From: Synechococcus sp. MU1643
Lineage (GTDB): Bacteria > Cyanobacteriota > Cyanobacteriia > PCC-6307 > Cyanobiaceae
Assembly (NCBI RefSeq): GCF_020514095.1
Contig: NZ_VTKY01000001.1
Coordinates: 1-64,000, forward strand
Direction of reading: 5' to 3'
Length of the DNA: 64,000 bases
A program made the translations under genes and the position numbers. How positions within the stretch are numbered: position 1 is the stretch's first letter; the number at the start of each line of letters is the position of its first letter. Positions 36,752 to 45,575 of the stretch are shown here, piece after piece. The notes beneath the pieces are model-generated. The model saw only the letters and a list, made by a program, of their open reading frames with translations, was not told where the DNA came from and did no database searches.

Positions 36752-38059
36752 TTAGAGGCAGCCAAGGTGAGCGGCCAGGCCCGAAACCTCTGGAAGGGCC
36801 TCGATCGCTTCGAGTGCTTCATTCATCTGGCCTTGGCTCACTTCATGGGTGATCACAACGATCTCGGCACCGGCGTCGCTGGCATTGAATTGCACGATCG
36901 ACTGGATGGAGACATTGCGTTGGCCGAAGCAGCCGCCCACGTTGCCAATCACGCCAGGCGCGTCTTTTGTCTTGAAGCGCACATAGTGGCGTTGGCGAAT
37001 GTCGCCTGAATCGACGAGGGAGCAAGGTCGCCAGCTGCTCGCTGCTAGGAGGGGGTCCACTTTCCCAGCACCGTCACTGGCCTTGCGGATGCCGGCGATG
37101 TTGAGGATGTCGGCCACCACCGCAGAGGCCGTTGGTCCAGAACCAGCGCCGGGGCCGTAAAACATCACCCGGCCGATTGGGTCTCCTTCCACAAGGATGG
37201 CGTTGTTGACTCCGTTCACTCCGGCCAGGGGGTGGTCCTTGGGAACCAGGGTTGGCTGCACGCGCAGGGAGAGCGGCAGGGGTTCGCCACTGTCGGCCAT
37301 TCGCTCTGCTACAGCCAGCAGCTTTACGCCGTAGCCCAGTTGGTTGGCGTAATCCACATCTACACCCTGCAGGCCGCTGATGCCGTCGGTGGGAACCGCG
37401 GCGCGATCCACGCTGCCGCCGAAGGCCAGGGTGGCCAGGATCGCGATCTTGTCGGCTGCATCAAGACCGTCCACATCCGCTGCCGGATCGGCTTCGGCGA
37501 AGCCCAGCTCCTGGGCATCCTTGAGCACCGCTTCATAGGCTGCCCCTTCCTCTGCCATGCGGGTGAGGATGTAGTTGGTGGTGCCGTTGATGATGCCGCT
37601 GACGCGGTTGATGCGGTTGCCGCCCAGAGACTGCTTCAACGGCTCAATGATGGGAATGCCGCCACCAACGGCGGCCTCTATTAGCACGTACACCCCGGCG
37701 GAGGCAGCGGCCTCAGCAATTTCCTGACCGTGGCGCGCGATCACGGCCTTGTTGGCGGTCACCACGGATTTGCCGGCTGCAATCGCTTGGAGAATCAGGC
37801 TGCGGGCCGGCTCCAGACCACCGATCACTTCCACCACCACGTCCACCGCAGGGTCCTGGATGACTGCCGATGGATCGGTGGTCAGCAGGCTTGCGTCCAA
37901 GGCCACGGGCCGGGGACGGTTCAGATCGCGGACGGCAACGCGGATCAGCTCAAGCTCACCGACTAGCGGGTGGCGTTCGCTGGGGGTCTCGAGAATTGAA
38001 GCCACCCCACCGCCAACCGTGCCCAGCCCCAGCAGACCCACGCCGACCTTTGCTGCCAT
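36752..38059 (-). CDS. hom: Homoserine dehydrogenase
   Basis: 435 residues. NAD(P)-binding motif GLGTVGGGVASIL (10-22), then ITANKAVIARHG-type segment SVVTANKAVIARHG and the substrate-binding GTTNYILTRM and FAEADPAADVDGLDAADKIA. A C-terminal ACT domain (HYVRFKTKDAPGVIGNVGGC) suggests feedback control by threonine. It reduces aspartate semialdehyde to homoserine for threonine and methionine synthesis. It stands upstream of no obvious operon partner. Confidence 0.97.
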   Translation of the reverse strand: MAAKVGVGLLGLGTVGGGVASILETPSERHPLVGELELIRVAVRDLNRPRPVALDASLLTTDPSAVIQDPAVDVVVEVIGGLEPARSLILQAIAAGKSVVTANKAVIARHGQEIAEAAASAGVYVLIEAAVGGGIPIIEPLKQSLGGNRINRVSGIINGTTNYILTRMAEEGAAYEAVLKDAQELGFAEADPAADVDGLDAADKIAILATLAFGGSVDRAAVPTDGISGLQGVDVDYANQLGYGVKLLAVAERMADSGEPLPLSLRVQPTLVPKDHPLAGVNGVNNAILVEGDPIGRVMFYGPGAGSGPTASAVVADILNIAGIRKASDGAGKVDPLLAASSWRPCSLVDSGDIRQRHYVRFKTKDAPGVIGNVGGCFGQRNVSIQSIVQFNASDAGAEIVVITHEVSQGQMNEALEAIEALPEVSGLAAHLGCL

Positions 38060-38134
38060 CCCCTGTGATCCGTGTTGGAACGTTTGCGAGCGACTCTATG
38101 TACTGACGTGACTTTGCTTCTGTTCTCTTCCTGA

Positions 38135-38557
38135 TCAGTTCCCTAACTGACGTGCCTGATCCTGCATGGCCAGGAGGATGTTCAGGAAGCCATTGGCGCG
38201 GGAGGGCGTCAGGCTGGCTTGCAGGCCTGTTTCCGCAATGAAGGCCGGATCCACCGCCTGCACCTGGGCCGGCGTCAATCCATCCAGCCCTTGGATTAAC
38301 AACGCCAGCAGTCCCTTGGTGATCAGCGCATCCGAGTCGCCCTGCCAGCGCATCACCCCCTCATCGAGGGCACCCCGCACAAACACCTGCGACACACATC
38401 CCTTCACCTTGATGTCGTTGGTCTGCTCCTCGACCGGCATTGGAGCGAGCTTCTTGGCTAACCAGAGCACGTACTCGTAGCGGCGTTTTGGATCGGTGGT
38501 GCTGCCCAAGCGCTCCACCATCCGGTCGAGGGCATCACTGCCGGTGCTGGTGGCCAT
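38135..38557 (-). CDS. sufE: Cysteine desulfuration protein SufE
   Basis: 140 residues, the normal SufE length. The sulfur-accepting cysteine sits in DIKVKGCVSQVFVRG (about residue 51), and YEYVLWLAKKLAPMP precedes it. SufE takes sulfane sulfur from SufS and passes it to the SufBCD scaffold for iron-sulfur cluster assembly. The suf operon itself is not in this window. It follows the 38565-38984 gene on the same strand by seven bases, so the two may be co-transcribed. Confidence 0.94.
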   Translation of the reverse strand: MATSTGSDALDRMVERLGSTTDPKRRYEYVLWLAKKLAPMPVEEQTNDIKVKGCVSQVFVRGALDEGVMRWQGDSDALITKGLLALLIQGLDGLTPAQVQAVDPAFIAETGLQASLTPSRANGFLNILLAMQDQARQLGN

Positions 38558-38564
38558 GCGGGGC

Positions 38565-38984
38565 TCAGTGGTTTCGACGTCGCACGCTAACCAGCAGCCC
38601 CACCATCACCAAGCTGAAGGGGAACATGACCACCTCATTCAGATTCACTTCGCCGTCTTGAACGGGAAGTTCGAGGTAGTCGCGGTGGCCTGGACCACCG
38701 TCCACCTGGAGATCAACGGTGCCGTTGCCCACGCTGCTGAGATCGATACTCAGGCGTCCCTCGGTATCGGTTCGGCCCAGTTCCTGCCCTGGAGTGCCAT
38801 CGGCATTTAGCAGGCGAACAACGGCTCCTTGGGTGGGTTCACCGTTGGAAAAGTTGCTGCTCAGTTGCAGATCGCCATCGAGATAGTGCAGAGCGCTTTC
38901 GATCTGATGGGCCTTGACGGGAGCTGGCAACGCACCGTTCAGCACCGAGCTGAGCAGAACCAGTGGAGCCAGCAGACGCAGCAT
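38565..38984 (-). CDS. Exported beta-sandwich protein with C-terminal membrane anchor
   Basis: 139 residues from the ATG at 38984. Signal peptide MLRLLAPLVLLSSVLNGALP, then a small domain like carboxypeptidase-regulatory or CNA-B folds (AVVRLLNADGTPGQELGRTD, TEGRLSIDLSSVGNGTVDL), and a C-terminal span (VVMFPFSLVMVGLLVSVRRR). Similar proteins accompany nickel or cobalt transporters in some bacteria, but no such transporter is here. An in-frame ATG at 39008 is an alternative start. Confidence 0.65.
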   Translation of the reverse strand: MLRLLAPLVLLSSVLNGALPAPVKAHQIESALHYLDGDLQLSSNFSNGEPTQGAVVRLLNADGTPGQELGRTDTEGRLSIDLSSVGNGTVDLQVDGGPGHRDYLELPVQDGEVNLNEVVMFPFSLVMVGLLVSVRRRNH

Positions 38985-39019
38985 GGAAGGGCGATCAATG
39001 GTGCCCATGATGCGGCCCC

Positions 39020-39568
39020 TCAGGTGGGCCGACCAGCACCCTGCTCTGTGATCCAGCCGGTAAATGGAATATCCCAGGACTCTCGGGGCAACGGTACGGC
39101 CGCAAGGCAGGTTGAGGGCAGTACCACCCAGGCCGGCACGGCTGCCCAGGCGGGATCAGCCCTGAGCCGGTCGTAATACCCACCGCCATAGCCCAGGCGG
39201 ATGCCAGCGCCATCCACGGCCAGCGCCGGCACCAGCAGCAGCATCAGCTGATCCGGCCCAAGGGCATTTCCCGTGGCAGGAGCAGGAATGCCGCAGCCAT
39301 CGGGGTGAAGCGGGTCCTCACCCCAGCTCCGGTAGATGAGGCCTCCGCAGCCATCGGCCACCGGCAAGGCCAAGGGTGGATGGGGGGCATCCCGCAGCGG
39401 CCGTAAATCCGCCTCCCCCGGCAGGGGCCAGTACATCCCCACATGGCGGTTGCCGCAGTTGGATTGGTCGATCAGGTCCGCTACGGCGTCTTGGATGGAT
39501 CGCGTGGCAGCCTCTCCCAGATGACGCTGGGCTTTGAAGTGACGGCGCAGGGTTGGCTTGCTGCTCAT
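39020..39568 (-). CDS. 5-formyltetrahydrofolate cyclo-ligase
   Basis: 182 residues. The ATP/folate-binding signature [15 protein letters not shown] (about 123-137) and the basic N-terminus [15 protein letters not shown] are typical. The enzyme converts 5-formyl-THF to 5,10-methenyl-THF with ATP, returning a storage form to one-carbon metabolism (compare folD at 62 kb). Its start overlaps the ruvC stop by four bases (ATGA), so it is coupled to ruvC. Confidence 0.92.
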   Translation of the reverse strand: MSSKPTLRRHFKAQRHLGEAATRSIQDAVADLIDQSNCGNRHVGMYWPLPGEADLRPLRDAPHPPLALPVADGCGGLIYRSWGEDPLHPDGCGIPAPATGNALGPDQLMLLLVPALAVDGAGIRLGYGGGYYDRLRADPAWAAVPAWVVLPSTCLAAVPLPRESWDIPFTGWITEQGAGRPT

Positions 39569-40029
39569 CGCTGCAACCAGGCCGTCAGCGCCACCGCCAG
39601 GGCATCGGCCGCATCATCCGGTCGGGGTGGTTCATCAAGGTTCAACTCGCGCATCACCGCCTCCAGTACTTCATCCTTCTCGGCATGGCCGAATCCCGCC
39701 ACGGCGAGTTTGATCTGCATGGGAGGGAACTCCACCATCGGGATCTTGAAGCGGGCCAGGGTCATCACCACCACGCCGCGCGCTTGCACAACGTTGATGG
39801 TGTTGCTCGATCGGTAGAAGAAAAACTTCTCCACGGCCGCCAGTTCCGGGCTCCAGATGCGAATCAGCTGGCGCAGGTCGCCAGCGATCTCAACCATGCG
39901 ATCACCATCCGAGCGACCGGAATCGGTTTGGATGATGCCGCAATCGAGCATGCGCTGGCATCCGTCATTGATGTCAATCACCCCGTAGCCCACCCGGGCA
40001 AGGCCCGGGTCGATGCCGAGGATCCGCAT
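39565..40029 (-). CDS. ruvC: Holliday junction endonuclease RuvC
   Basis: 154 residues. The first acidic residue of the active site is in [19 protein letters not shown]; the second is in [19 protein letters not shown] (Glu), and the last pair in [17 protein letters not shown]. RuvC resolves Holliday junctions cut from RuvAB-migrated DNA. It lies between chlI and the cyclo-ligase on the same strand, overlapping the latter by four bases. Confidence 0.96.
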   Translation of the reverse strand: MRILGIDPGLARVGYGVIDINDGCQRMLDCGIIQTDSGRSDGDRMVEIAGDLRQLIRIWSPELAAVEKFFFYRSSNTINVVQARGVVVMTLARFKIPMVEFPPMQIKLAVAGFGHAEKDEVLEAVMRELNLDEPPRPDDAADALAVALTAWLQR

Positions 40030-40047
40030 GGGCTGATTGTGAGGGGA

Positions 40048-41142
40048 TCAGGCGGCGAGGGCCAGTTCGAAATCAGCGCGGTCGCTGCTCTCGCTGCGCT
40101 CAAACACCTTGCAGAACACCTTCACCACCCGGTCGCCGGAATCCACCTGCTCCAGGGGGTCCTTGCGCAAACGGTGGCGCAGGCAGCAGGAGGCCACGCG
40201 GGCCACATCATCCTCGGTCACTTCCGTGCGCCCTTCGAAGGCAGCCAGGGCTCGGGCGGCACGGTTGGAGACGATGTCACCCCGCAGACCATCCACATCG
40301 AGCTCGCCGCAGACGGCGGAGATGCGTAGGCGCAGATCCTCATCAATGGTCACCTGGTCGAGGCGTTGCTGGGCTTCCACTACCCGTTGTTGCAGGGCGT
40401 TTTGATTTCCCTCCACGGCGGTGCTGAAGCCATCGGGATCGCTGTCGAAGGCGGTCCGCTGGTCCACCACCTGCACCCGCAGCTCTGGATTCCGCACGGT
40501 GCGCACTTCAACGCTCATGCCGAAACGGTCGAGCAGCTGGGGGCGGAGTTCCCCTTCCTCGGGGTTGCCGGAGCCAATCAAGACAAAACGAGCGGGGTGG
40601 CGCACGGAGACGCCTTCCCGCTCCACCGTGTTCCAGCCGGAGGCTGCTGAATCAAGGAGGACGTCGACGAGGTGGTCGTCGAGCAGGTTCACCTCATCCA
40701 CATAAAGCAGGCCACGGTTGGCCTTGGCCAGCAGACCGGGCTCAAAGGCGCGCACGCCTTCGCTCAAGGCTTTCTCGATATCGATGGTGCCGCAGAGGCG
40801 GTCTTCCGTCGCACCGAGGGGCAGGTCCACCATCGGCACCTGCCGCGGTTCGGTGCTCAGGCTTTCACCCTGTTGCATCCGCTCGCGCACCTCACTGCTC
40901 TGTAGGTCGGGATCGCTGGCAGAGCTGTTGTAGGGATCGCCGGCCACAACGTCGATGTCCGGGAGCAGATCGGCCAGGGCACGGATCGTGGTGGATTTGC
41001 CGGTGCCGCGGTCCCCCATGATCATCACGCCGCCGATGCGCGGATCGATCACGTTGAGAAGCAGGGCCAGCTTCATCTCCTCTTGACCGATCACCGCAGT
41101 GAAGGGAAAGACCCTGCGCTTCCGGGGTGCAGTCACGAGCAA
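40048..41142 (-). CDS. chlI: Magnesium chelatase ATPase subunit I
   Basis: 364 residues. AAA+ motifs: Walker A GDRGTGKST (43-51), Walker B GLLYVDEVNLLDDHLVDVLL, and arginine-finger region RPQLLDRFGMSVEVR. ChlI with ChlD and ChlH inserts magnesium into protoporphyrin IX, the first committed step of chlorophyll synthesis. The length matches cyanobacterial ChlI. It is preceded by the DUF3370 gene and followed by ruvC, all on the minus strand, with short gaps. Confidence 0.97.
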   Translation of the reverse strand: MLVTAPRKRRVFPFTAVIGQEEMKLALLLNVIDPRIGGVMIMGDRGTGKSTTIRALADLLPDIDVVAGDPYNSSASDPDLQSSEVRERMQQGESLSTEPRQVPMVDLPLGATEDRLCGTIDIEKALSEGVRAFEPGLLAKANRGLLYVDEVNLLDDHLVDVLLDSAASGWNTVEREGVSVRHPARFVLIGSGNPEEGELRPQLLDRFGMSVEVRTVRNPELRVQVVDQRTAFDSDPDGFSTAVEGNQNALQQRVVEAQQRLDQVTIDEDLRLRISAVCGELDVDGLRGDIVSNRAARALAAFEGRTEVTEDDVARVASCCLRHRLRKDPLEQVDSGDRVVKVFCKVFERSESSDRADFELALAA

Positions 41143-41156
41143 TTCTCTAGGCGTGC

Positions 41157-42509
41157 TCAGGATTGTTTCACAGGCTGCACGGTGATGACCTGGGGTGGTG
41201 TGGCATCAGCCGGATAGACCAGCCGTACGCGCACCTGCTTGGCTTCCCCTGGCTTGAGCATCAGCTGTCCCAAGGACGGCCCCTGCTGCCCCTGGCGCAG
41301 CACTAGGTGCTGGGTCTGGCGCCCCTTGGGAACACCCTCTGGATCCTCCAGACCGGTTGTCTGCACAGGTCCGCGGAACATCACAGGGCCATTGAGGTCA
41401 TCGCGGAAGCGCAGGAAAGAGGCTTGGCTGTTGCCTTTGAGGGGCGACTCCAGCGACAACTGCAGTGTCACTGCGGCTGAGCCGGTGTTCTTCAGCGGCA
41501 GGGTGAGGTCGTATTCCACCCCGTAGTTGCCATGGGCAGCCCAGGCGGTGCCGGGATAAAAGCCTTTGAGCTCCGCCGTTTGCACCTGGTTGGTGGCGAG
41601 GGTGCCGCGCTCCAGGCTGCTGATTGGCCAAGAGATGGGGGTCTTGGGTGCGGCCAGCACCGAGCTGCCCGGGTCGGTGATGCGAGCCCGCCAGCTGCTG
41701 CCGATCTGAACACCGCTCACCCGGGAATAAATGATCTTCCCCTTGCTGCCCCGTGGGGTGGGTTGATGCTCCTTACTGCTCATGTGCTGGTCCTTCAGCA
41801 GCTGCAGCCAGTGCTGCTCGCTTGGAGGATTCCCGTTGTTGCCATGAGCGGCCAGGGTGGCCATCGCCACCGTCCCGGAGCTTTTGAAGCGCAGTTGCAG
41901 GTTGCGGCCGTTGAGCAGGGGGTCGAGACCGGCCACGGGTATGGGCAACAGCAGCAGCTGTGTGGGTGAGCCTGGAGCCAGGGTCCAGCGGCGCTTGGCG
42001 AGTTCCGCTGCGCTGCGACCGACCAACAGATCTCCGGCAACGCGGCTGCCGGGTCCTGCCGCCACCACGTCGGTGGTCTCTGGCATCAGGCTAGGCAAAG
42101 GCAAGAAGGGGGCCTGGGTCTGGCCGGGTGATGTGGCCTGTGAGAGCGAGGTGCTGCCCGAGAGCAGCTGCAGGGTTATAGGAGCGTTCCCCAGCGGAGC
42201 CGCCAGCACCGCCAGCCAAAGGGTTGAGCTGGGACTGCCCTCCGCATCACCGGCGTACACGTGGTGGCTGAACAGGTCAAAGCGACCGTTCAGCACCACC
42301 GGAACCGATGTCGCATCCCCATCGGGGAAGGTCGAGATCAAGATGCCGTCGTCCTTGATCAGTTCGGGGTTGTTGTCGTTCACCATCAACACGCTGTCGA
42401 GGGCTCCAGGTAAGGGGCGAACGCTCTGCTGTCGCTCAATCACTTCCGCAGCGCCGGGCATGGCTGCAACAGCCAGCCAGGCAGCAGACAACAGCGGAGC
42501 GAGCTTCAT
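41157..42509 (-). CDS. Exported DUF3370-type protein
   Basis: 450 residues with a signal peptide (MKLAPLLSAAWLAVAAMPGA). The sequence VRPLPGALDSVLMVNDNNPE and the later TWAAHGNYGVEYDLTLPL-like region match what I recall of the cyanobacterial DUF3370 family, of unknown function. It is probably periplasmic or at the cell surface. It overlaps the upstream serine-hydrolase gene by four bases (ATGA), so both are translated together and may act in the envelope. Confidence 0.75.
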   Translation of the reverse strand: MKLAPLLSAAWLAVAAMPGAAEVIERQQSVRPLPGALDSVLMVNDNNPELIKDDGILISTFPDGDATSVPVVLNGRFDLFSHHVYAGDAEGSPSSTLWLAVLAAPLGNAPITLQLLSGSTSLSQATSPGQTQAPFLPLPSLMPETTDVVAAGPGSRVAGDLLVGRSAAELAKRRWTLAPGSPTQLLLLPIPVAGLDPLLNGRNLQLRFKSSGTVAMATLAAHGNNGNPPSEQHWLQLLKDQHMSSKEHQPTPRGSKGKIIYSRVSGVQIGSSWRARITDPGSSVLAAPKTPISWPISSLERGTLATNQVQTAELKGFYPGTAWAAHGNYGVEYDLTLPLKNTGSAAVTLQLSLESPLKGNSQASFLRFRDDLNGPVMFRGPVQTTGLEDPEGVPKGRQTQHLVLRQGQQGPSLGQLMLKPGEAKQVRVRLVYPADATPPQVITVQPVKQS

Positions 42510-43654
42510 GGCTTGGGAGTAACCGGGATGGGTTTGAGGTGCGGTGCCATGGCGGCGGCGAGCTGACGGATCAGTTCGGTGGATCGGGGGTCATTGAAGG
42601 GGCCTTCCACCAGAAATCCCGCCACAGCGCGTCGTCCGTCGGGGAGTTCGATCAGCCCGGCATCGGCGTAGGCGATGCCGATATCACCGGTTTTGTTGTA
42701 GACGCGGTACCCCTTGCGGGCCAGGCTTGCGTCCGGTTCCCCCTGGGCGCCACCGAGGCCGCGCATCAGGCCCCTTGGCAGCAGCGTGTTGGTGACCGAT
42801 GTTTCCATCACCTCGCGAAACAGATCCCGGCTGCGGGGGGCCAGCAGCTCACCGCTATCCACCAGGGCAATGGCCCGGCTGAGATCCAGGGCACTGGTGG
42901 TGTTGGTGCCGTCGAGATCCGGCAGCCAGTTGTTCACCACGGTGGAGGGTAGGTCCAGCTCCTGGAAGCGGGCATTGACCGTGTCCATTCCCCCCGCCCG
43001 AGCAATCATCAAGTTGGTGGCGGAGTTGTCGCTCACCCGGATCATTTCCGTCGCTACCTCATGGGTGGGGAAGCGGCTGCCCAGGGGCCTGGAGGCCATC
43101 CAGCCGGCCCCTCCCCCCACCAGCTCCTCGGTGAGCGTGAGCGGTTCGTTCCACTGAAGCGTTCCCTGATCCAGCAGCTCCAGCACCGCGAGCAGGATCG
43201 GCGTCTTGATCGAGCTGGCCGCGGCCATCGGGCGCTCGGCCTGCATGGCTGCAAAGCGTCCGTCGTCAAGAATCAACATGTAGGCACTTGCCTGTAGATC
43301 GGTTTGTTGCGCGGCAAGCTCCACCCATCGCTGCGACAGCACCTTGATCTCCTGCCTGGGGGCAAAGCGTGCCTGCTTGAGGCCCTTTGTCACGGCAGGT
43401 GCAGCCTTCTTGTGCTTTGAGGCGTCCTCAGCGCTGGGCGGCTCCACGGCGTTGCCGAGCAGCGTGGTGATCAAGGCTTGATCGGCCAGCCAGCTGGGTA
43501 GTGAGATCTTCTGCTGTTGCACGCGCGGGGCCAGCAGCCGCAGGCCTGTGCCGGTGAGCAGTCCCAGGCCCACCCCCATCAATACCAGCCGCAGGATGAG
43601 CTGGACCGTGCCTCCCCAACCGGCGGAGCGACGTGACGAACGACTGCTGCTCAA
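42506..43654 (-). CDS. Class A beta-lactamase-fold serine hydrolase, membrane-anchored
   Basis: 382 residues from a TTG at 43654, chosen because longer starts lie inside the upstream trmJ-like gene. One N-terminal span (LILRLVLMGVGLGLLTGTG), then a class A fold: nucleophile SIKT in AASSIKTPILLAV, the SDN loop VSDNSATNLM, and KTG in VYNKTGDIGIAYADAG. All three catalytic motifs are intact. The role could be a carboxypeptidase/transpeptidase-like peptidoglycan activity rather than antibiotic resistance. It overlaps the DUF3370 gene by four bases. Confidence 0.82.
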   Translation of the reverse strand: MSSSRSSRRSAGWGGTVQLILRLVLMGVGLGLLTGTGLRLLAPRVQQQKISLPSWLADQALITTLLGNAVEPPSAEDASKHKKAAPAVTKGLKQARFAPRQEIKVLSQRWVELAAQQTDLQASAYMLILDDGRFAAMQAERPMAAASSIKTPILLAVLELLDQGTLQWNEPLTLTEELVGGGAGWMASRPLGSRFPTHEVATEMIRVSDNSATNLMIARAGGMDTVNARFQELDLPSTVVNNWLPDLDGTNTTSALDLSRAIALVDSGELLAPRSRDLFREVMETSVTNTLLPRGLMRGLGGAQGEPDASLARKGYRVYNKTGDIGIAYADAGLIELPDGRRAVAGFLVEGPFNDPRSTELIRQLAAAMAPHLKPIPVTPKP

Positions 43655-43682
43655 CCTTTCAGCCGTGAATGTTCGGCAGAGA

Positions 43683-44429
43683 TTAGGGGCGGTTGGCGCG
43701 GATGGCCCAGCGCAGTTGGCGCACCATCCCCCGCAGCAGAGCGACTTCTTCGGCGCGCACCGTCGCGCGTTGCAGCAGATCCCGCACTTTTGCCATGCGT
43801 GAGGCGGCGGTGTGCTCCAGGAGGAAACCGGCTTCCAGCAGCAGGTCGGTTGCGTCGTCCAGAAAGGCTGACAGTGCTTTGGCGGCCGCCGGGTCCGGCG
43901 ATGGGGGCTCGATGCTGCGGGTTTCGGTTGTGCCGCTGTTGAGTCGGGCCAACTCATGCAGCACCACAGCTACGGCGTGGGACAGATTCAGCGAGGGATA
44001 GGCCTCACCGCTTTGCAGGCAGAGAACCCGTTGGCAGAGCCGTAGTTCACTGTTGCTGAGGCCACGATCTTCCCGTCCGAACACAAGGGCCACGGGGGCG
44101 TCAGCGCTGGAGCTGCTGCCATCTCTGCCCAGCAACCAACCCAAGGCCTGCTCGGGTGTTCGCAGTGGAATCTCACCATGGTCGATGCGTCCGCAACTGC
44201 CCACGGTGCGGCGGCAGTCGTTGATGGCCGTCAGCAGGTCGGGAACCACCACGGCGGCTTGAAGCAGCGCTTGGCCGTGCACGGCCATCAGCAAAGCTTC
44301 CTCGCTGAGATGGTCACAGCGGGGGGCCACCAGCCGCAGTTCGGTCACCCCGAAATTGGCGCAGAGTCTGGCCACGCTTCCGATGTTCAGGGGGCCGGCC
44401 GGCTCCACCAGCACGACGACGGCATTCAA
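43683..44429 (-). CDS. TrmH/SpoU-family RNA methyltransferase (TrmJ-like)
   Basis: 248 residues. SPOUT-knot motifs: VEPAGPLNIGSVARLCANFG (motif 1), ALVFGREDRGLSNSEL (motif 2) and YPSLNLSHAVAVVLHEL (motif 3). A C-terminal helical extension of about 70 residues matches TrmJ, which 2'-O-methylates position 32 of tRNAs. The exact target is inferred from layout. It lies nine bases downstream of cytM and just upstream of the beta-lactamase-fold gene. Confidence 0.88.
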   Translation of the reverse strand: MNAVVVLVEPAGPLNIGSVARLCANFGVTELRLVAPRCDHLSEEALLMAVHGQALLQAAVVVPDLLTAINDCRRTVGSCGRIDHGEIPLRTPEQALGWLLGRDGSSSSADAPVALVFGREDRGLSNSELRLCQRVLCLQSGEAYPSLNLSHAVAVVLHELARLNSGTTETRSIEPPSPDPAAAKALSAFLDDATDLLLEAGFLLEHTAASRMAKVRDLLQRATVRAEEVALLRGMVRQLRWAIRANRP

Positions 44430-44438
44430 GGCAGCGGC

Positions 44439-44852
44439 TCAGCTGAGGGTGTGCAGGTAGGCCAGCAGGTCGGCCATCGATTGCGGTTCCATCTCAAAGC
44501 TCGGCATGGGGGGAGTCTCGCCGCTGATGATCTGGTGCACCAGAACGGGGTCTTTGAGCTGGTTGCTGACGCCCTGAAGTTGAGGGCCCACTAACCCCTG
44601 GCCGGCAAGACCATGACAACCAGCGCAGTTGATCCGGAACAGCTGGCCGCCGTGGTCAACGGCCCCTTTTAATTCAAGGCTGGCCTTGATGTAGGGGTCC
44701 TGCTGGGCGTTTCCCAGAACCCAGAGCACCAGAACCATGCAAGCCGTGGCAGCCGACACCACCAGGGCCGCGATCAGGCCGCGACCCCGATCGCTCGAAT
44801 CATTTGCATCAGCTGATGCCGATTCGGCCGCAATTCGTGACGGCTGGACCAC
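44439..44852 (-). CDS. cytM: Cytochrome cM, membrane-anchored c-type cytochrome
   Basis: 137 residues. Residues 25-47 form an uncleaved membrane anchor (LIAALVVSAATACMVLVLWV). The heme-binding CAGCH is at 76-80, and Met116 in ETPPMPSFE is the likely axial ligand. QGLVGPQLQGVSNQLKDP and VHQIISGETPP are typical for cyanobacterial CytM, a low-abundance cytochrome linked to respiration and stress. It is divergent from petG with 56 bases between starts. Compared with characterised CytM it has a longer hydrophilic N-terminus. Confidence 0.88.
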   Translation of the reverse strand: MVQPSRIAAESASADANDSSDRGRGLIAALVVSAATACMVLVLWVLGNAQQDPYIKASLELKGAVDHGGQLFRINCAGCHGLAGQGLVGPQLQGVSNQLKDPVLVHQIISGETPPMPSFEMEPQSMADLLAYLHTLS

Positions 44853-44908
44853 AGACCTTGGGTTCCAATGAGAGAATTCTGCTCAATTCTGATGGCTGAC
44901 GCGACGCA

Positions 44909-45025
44909 ATGATCGAACCTCTGCTCTGCGGCATCGTTCTTGGTCTGATCCCCGTCACACTGATGGGTCTGTTTGTTGCGGCATGGAACCAGTACCGCCG
45001 TGGTGGCAGCGCTCTGGGGGGCTGA
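44909..45025 (+). CDS. petG: Cytochrome b6-f complex subunit 5
   Basis: 38-residue single-span protein: [20 protein letters not shown] then [18 protein letters not shown], the standard PetG sequence. PetG is required for assembly and stability of the cytochrome b6-f complex. Its last 71 bases overlap rsmD on the opposite strand, so the two transcripts are antisense there. The neighbouring divergent cytM encodes another electron-transport protein. Confidence 0.98.
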   Translation: MIEPLLCGIVLGLIPVTLMGLFVAAWNQYRRGGSALGG

Positions 45026-45575
45026 GCATCAGCACGCTGCTGATGCCGTAGCGGCGCTGATCCACAACCGTCCAACCTGAGCCCAGTACGGGTTTGATGT
45101 TGGAGCGGTGTTCACACACCACCAGGGAGTCCTGGTGAAGCCAATTCCCCTGGGCGAGGGCGAGAAAGCAGGGTTCGTGGAGGCCCTGGTCGTAGGGGGG
45201 GTCGAAATAGACGATGTCGAAGGGATCCTGGCTCCAACCCTTGCGCAGCCATGCGATCAGTTCTCGCCGTTCGGTGTGGATCTCCGGGCTAGGTGAACGG
45301 CTTGCAGCCACCGCACTGAGGTTGGAGCGGCTGATGCGGATGCACTGAGGATCTTGATCAACGGCCACCACACAGCGCGCACCCCGCTGCAGTGCCTCAC
45401 AGCCCATCACGCCGCTGCCGCTGCAGAGGTCGAGCCAGCGGCAATCATGCAGGTGCGGGGCGAGGATGTTCATCACAGCCTCACGCACCCTGGAGGTAGT
45501 GGGCCGAGCCGTGCGTCCCCTAGGGCTCAGCAGACGTCGACCACCACTGAGACGCAGTTGCCCGCCCCCGCTCAT
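44955..45575 (-). CDS. rsmD: 16S rRNA (guanine966-N2)-methyltransferase RsmD
   Basis: 206 residues. RsmD signatures are [20 protein letters not shown] near the N-terminus, SAM-binding [16 protein letters not shown] and the catalytic FDPPYDQG. It methylates G966 of 16S rRNA in the 30S subunit. The family core ends near [11 protein letters not shown]; the last 20 or so residues lie opposite petG and look non-conserved. It overlaps the upstream hisH gene by four bases (ATGA). Confidence 0.94.
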   Translation of the reverse strand: MSGGGQLRLSGGRRLLSPRGRTARPTTSRVREAVMNILAPHLHDCRWLDLCSGSGVMGCEALQRGARCVVAVDQDPQCIRISRSNLSAVAASRSPSPEIHTERRELIAWLRKGWSQDPFDIVYFDPPYDQGLHEPCFLALAQGNWLHQDSLVVCEHRSNIKPVLGSGWTVVDQRRYGISSVLMLSPPERCHHGGTGSMPQQTDPSV

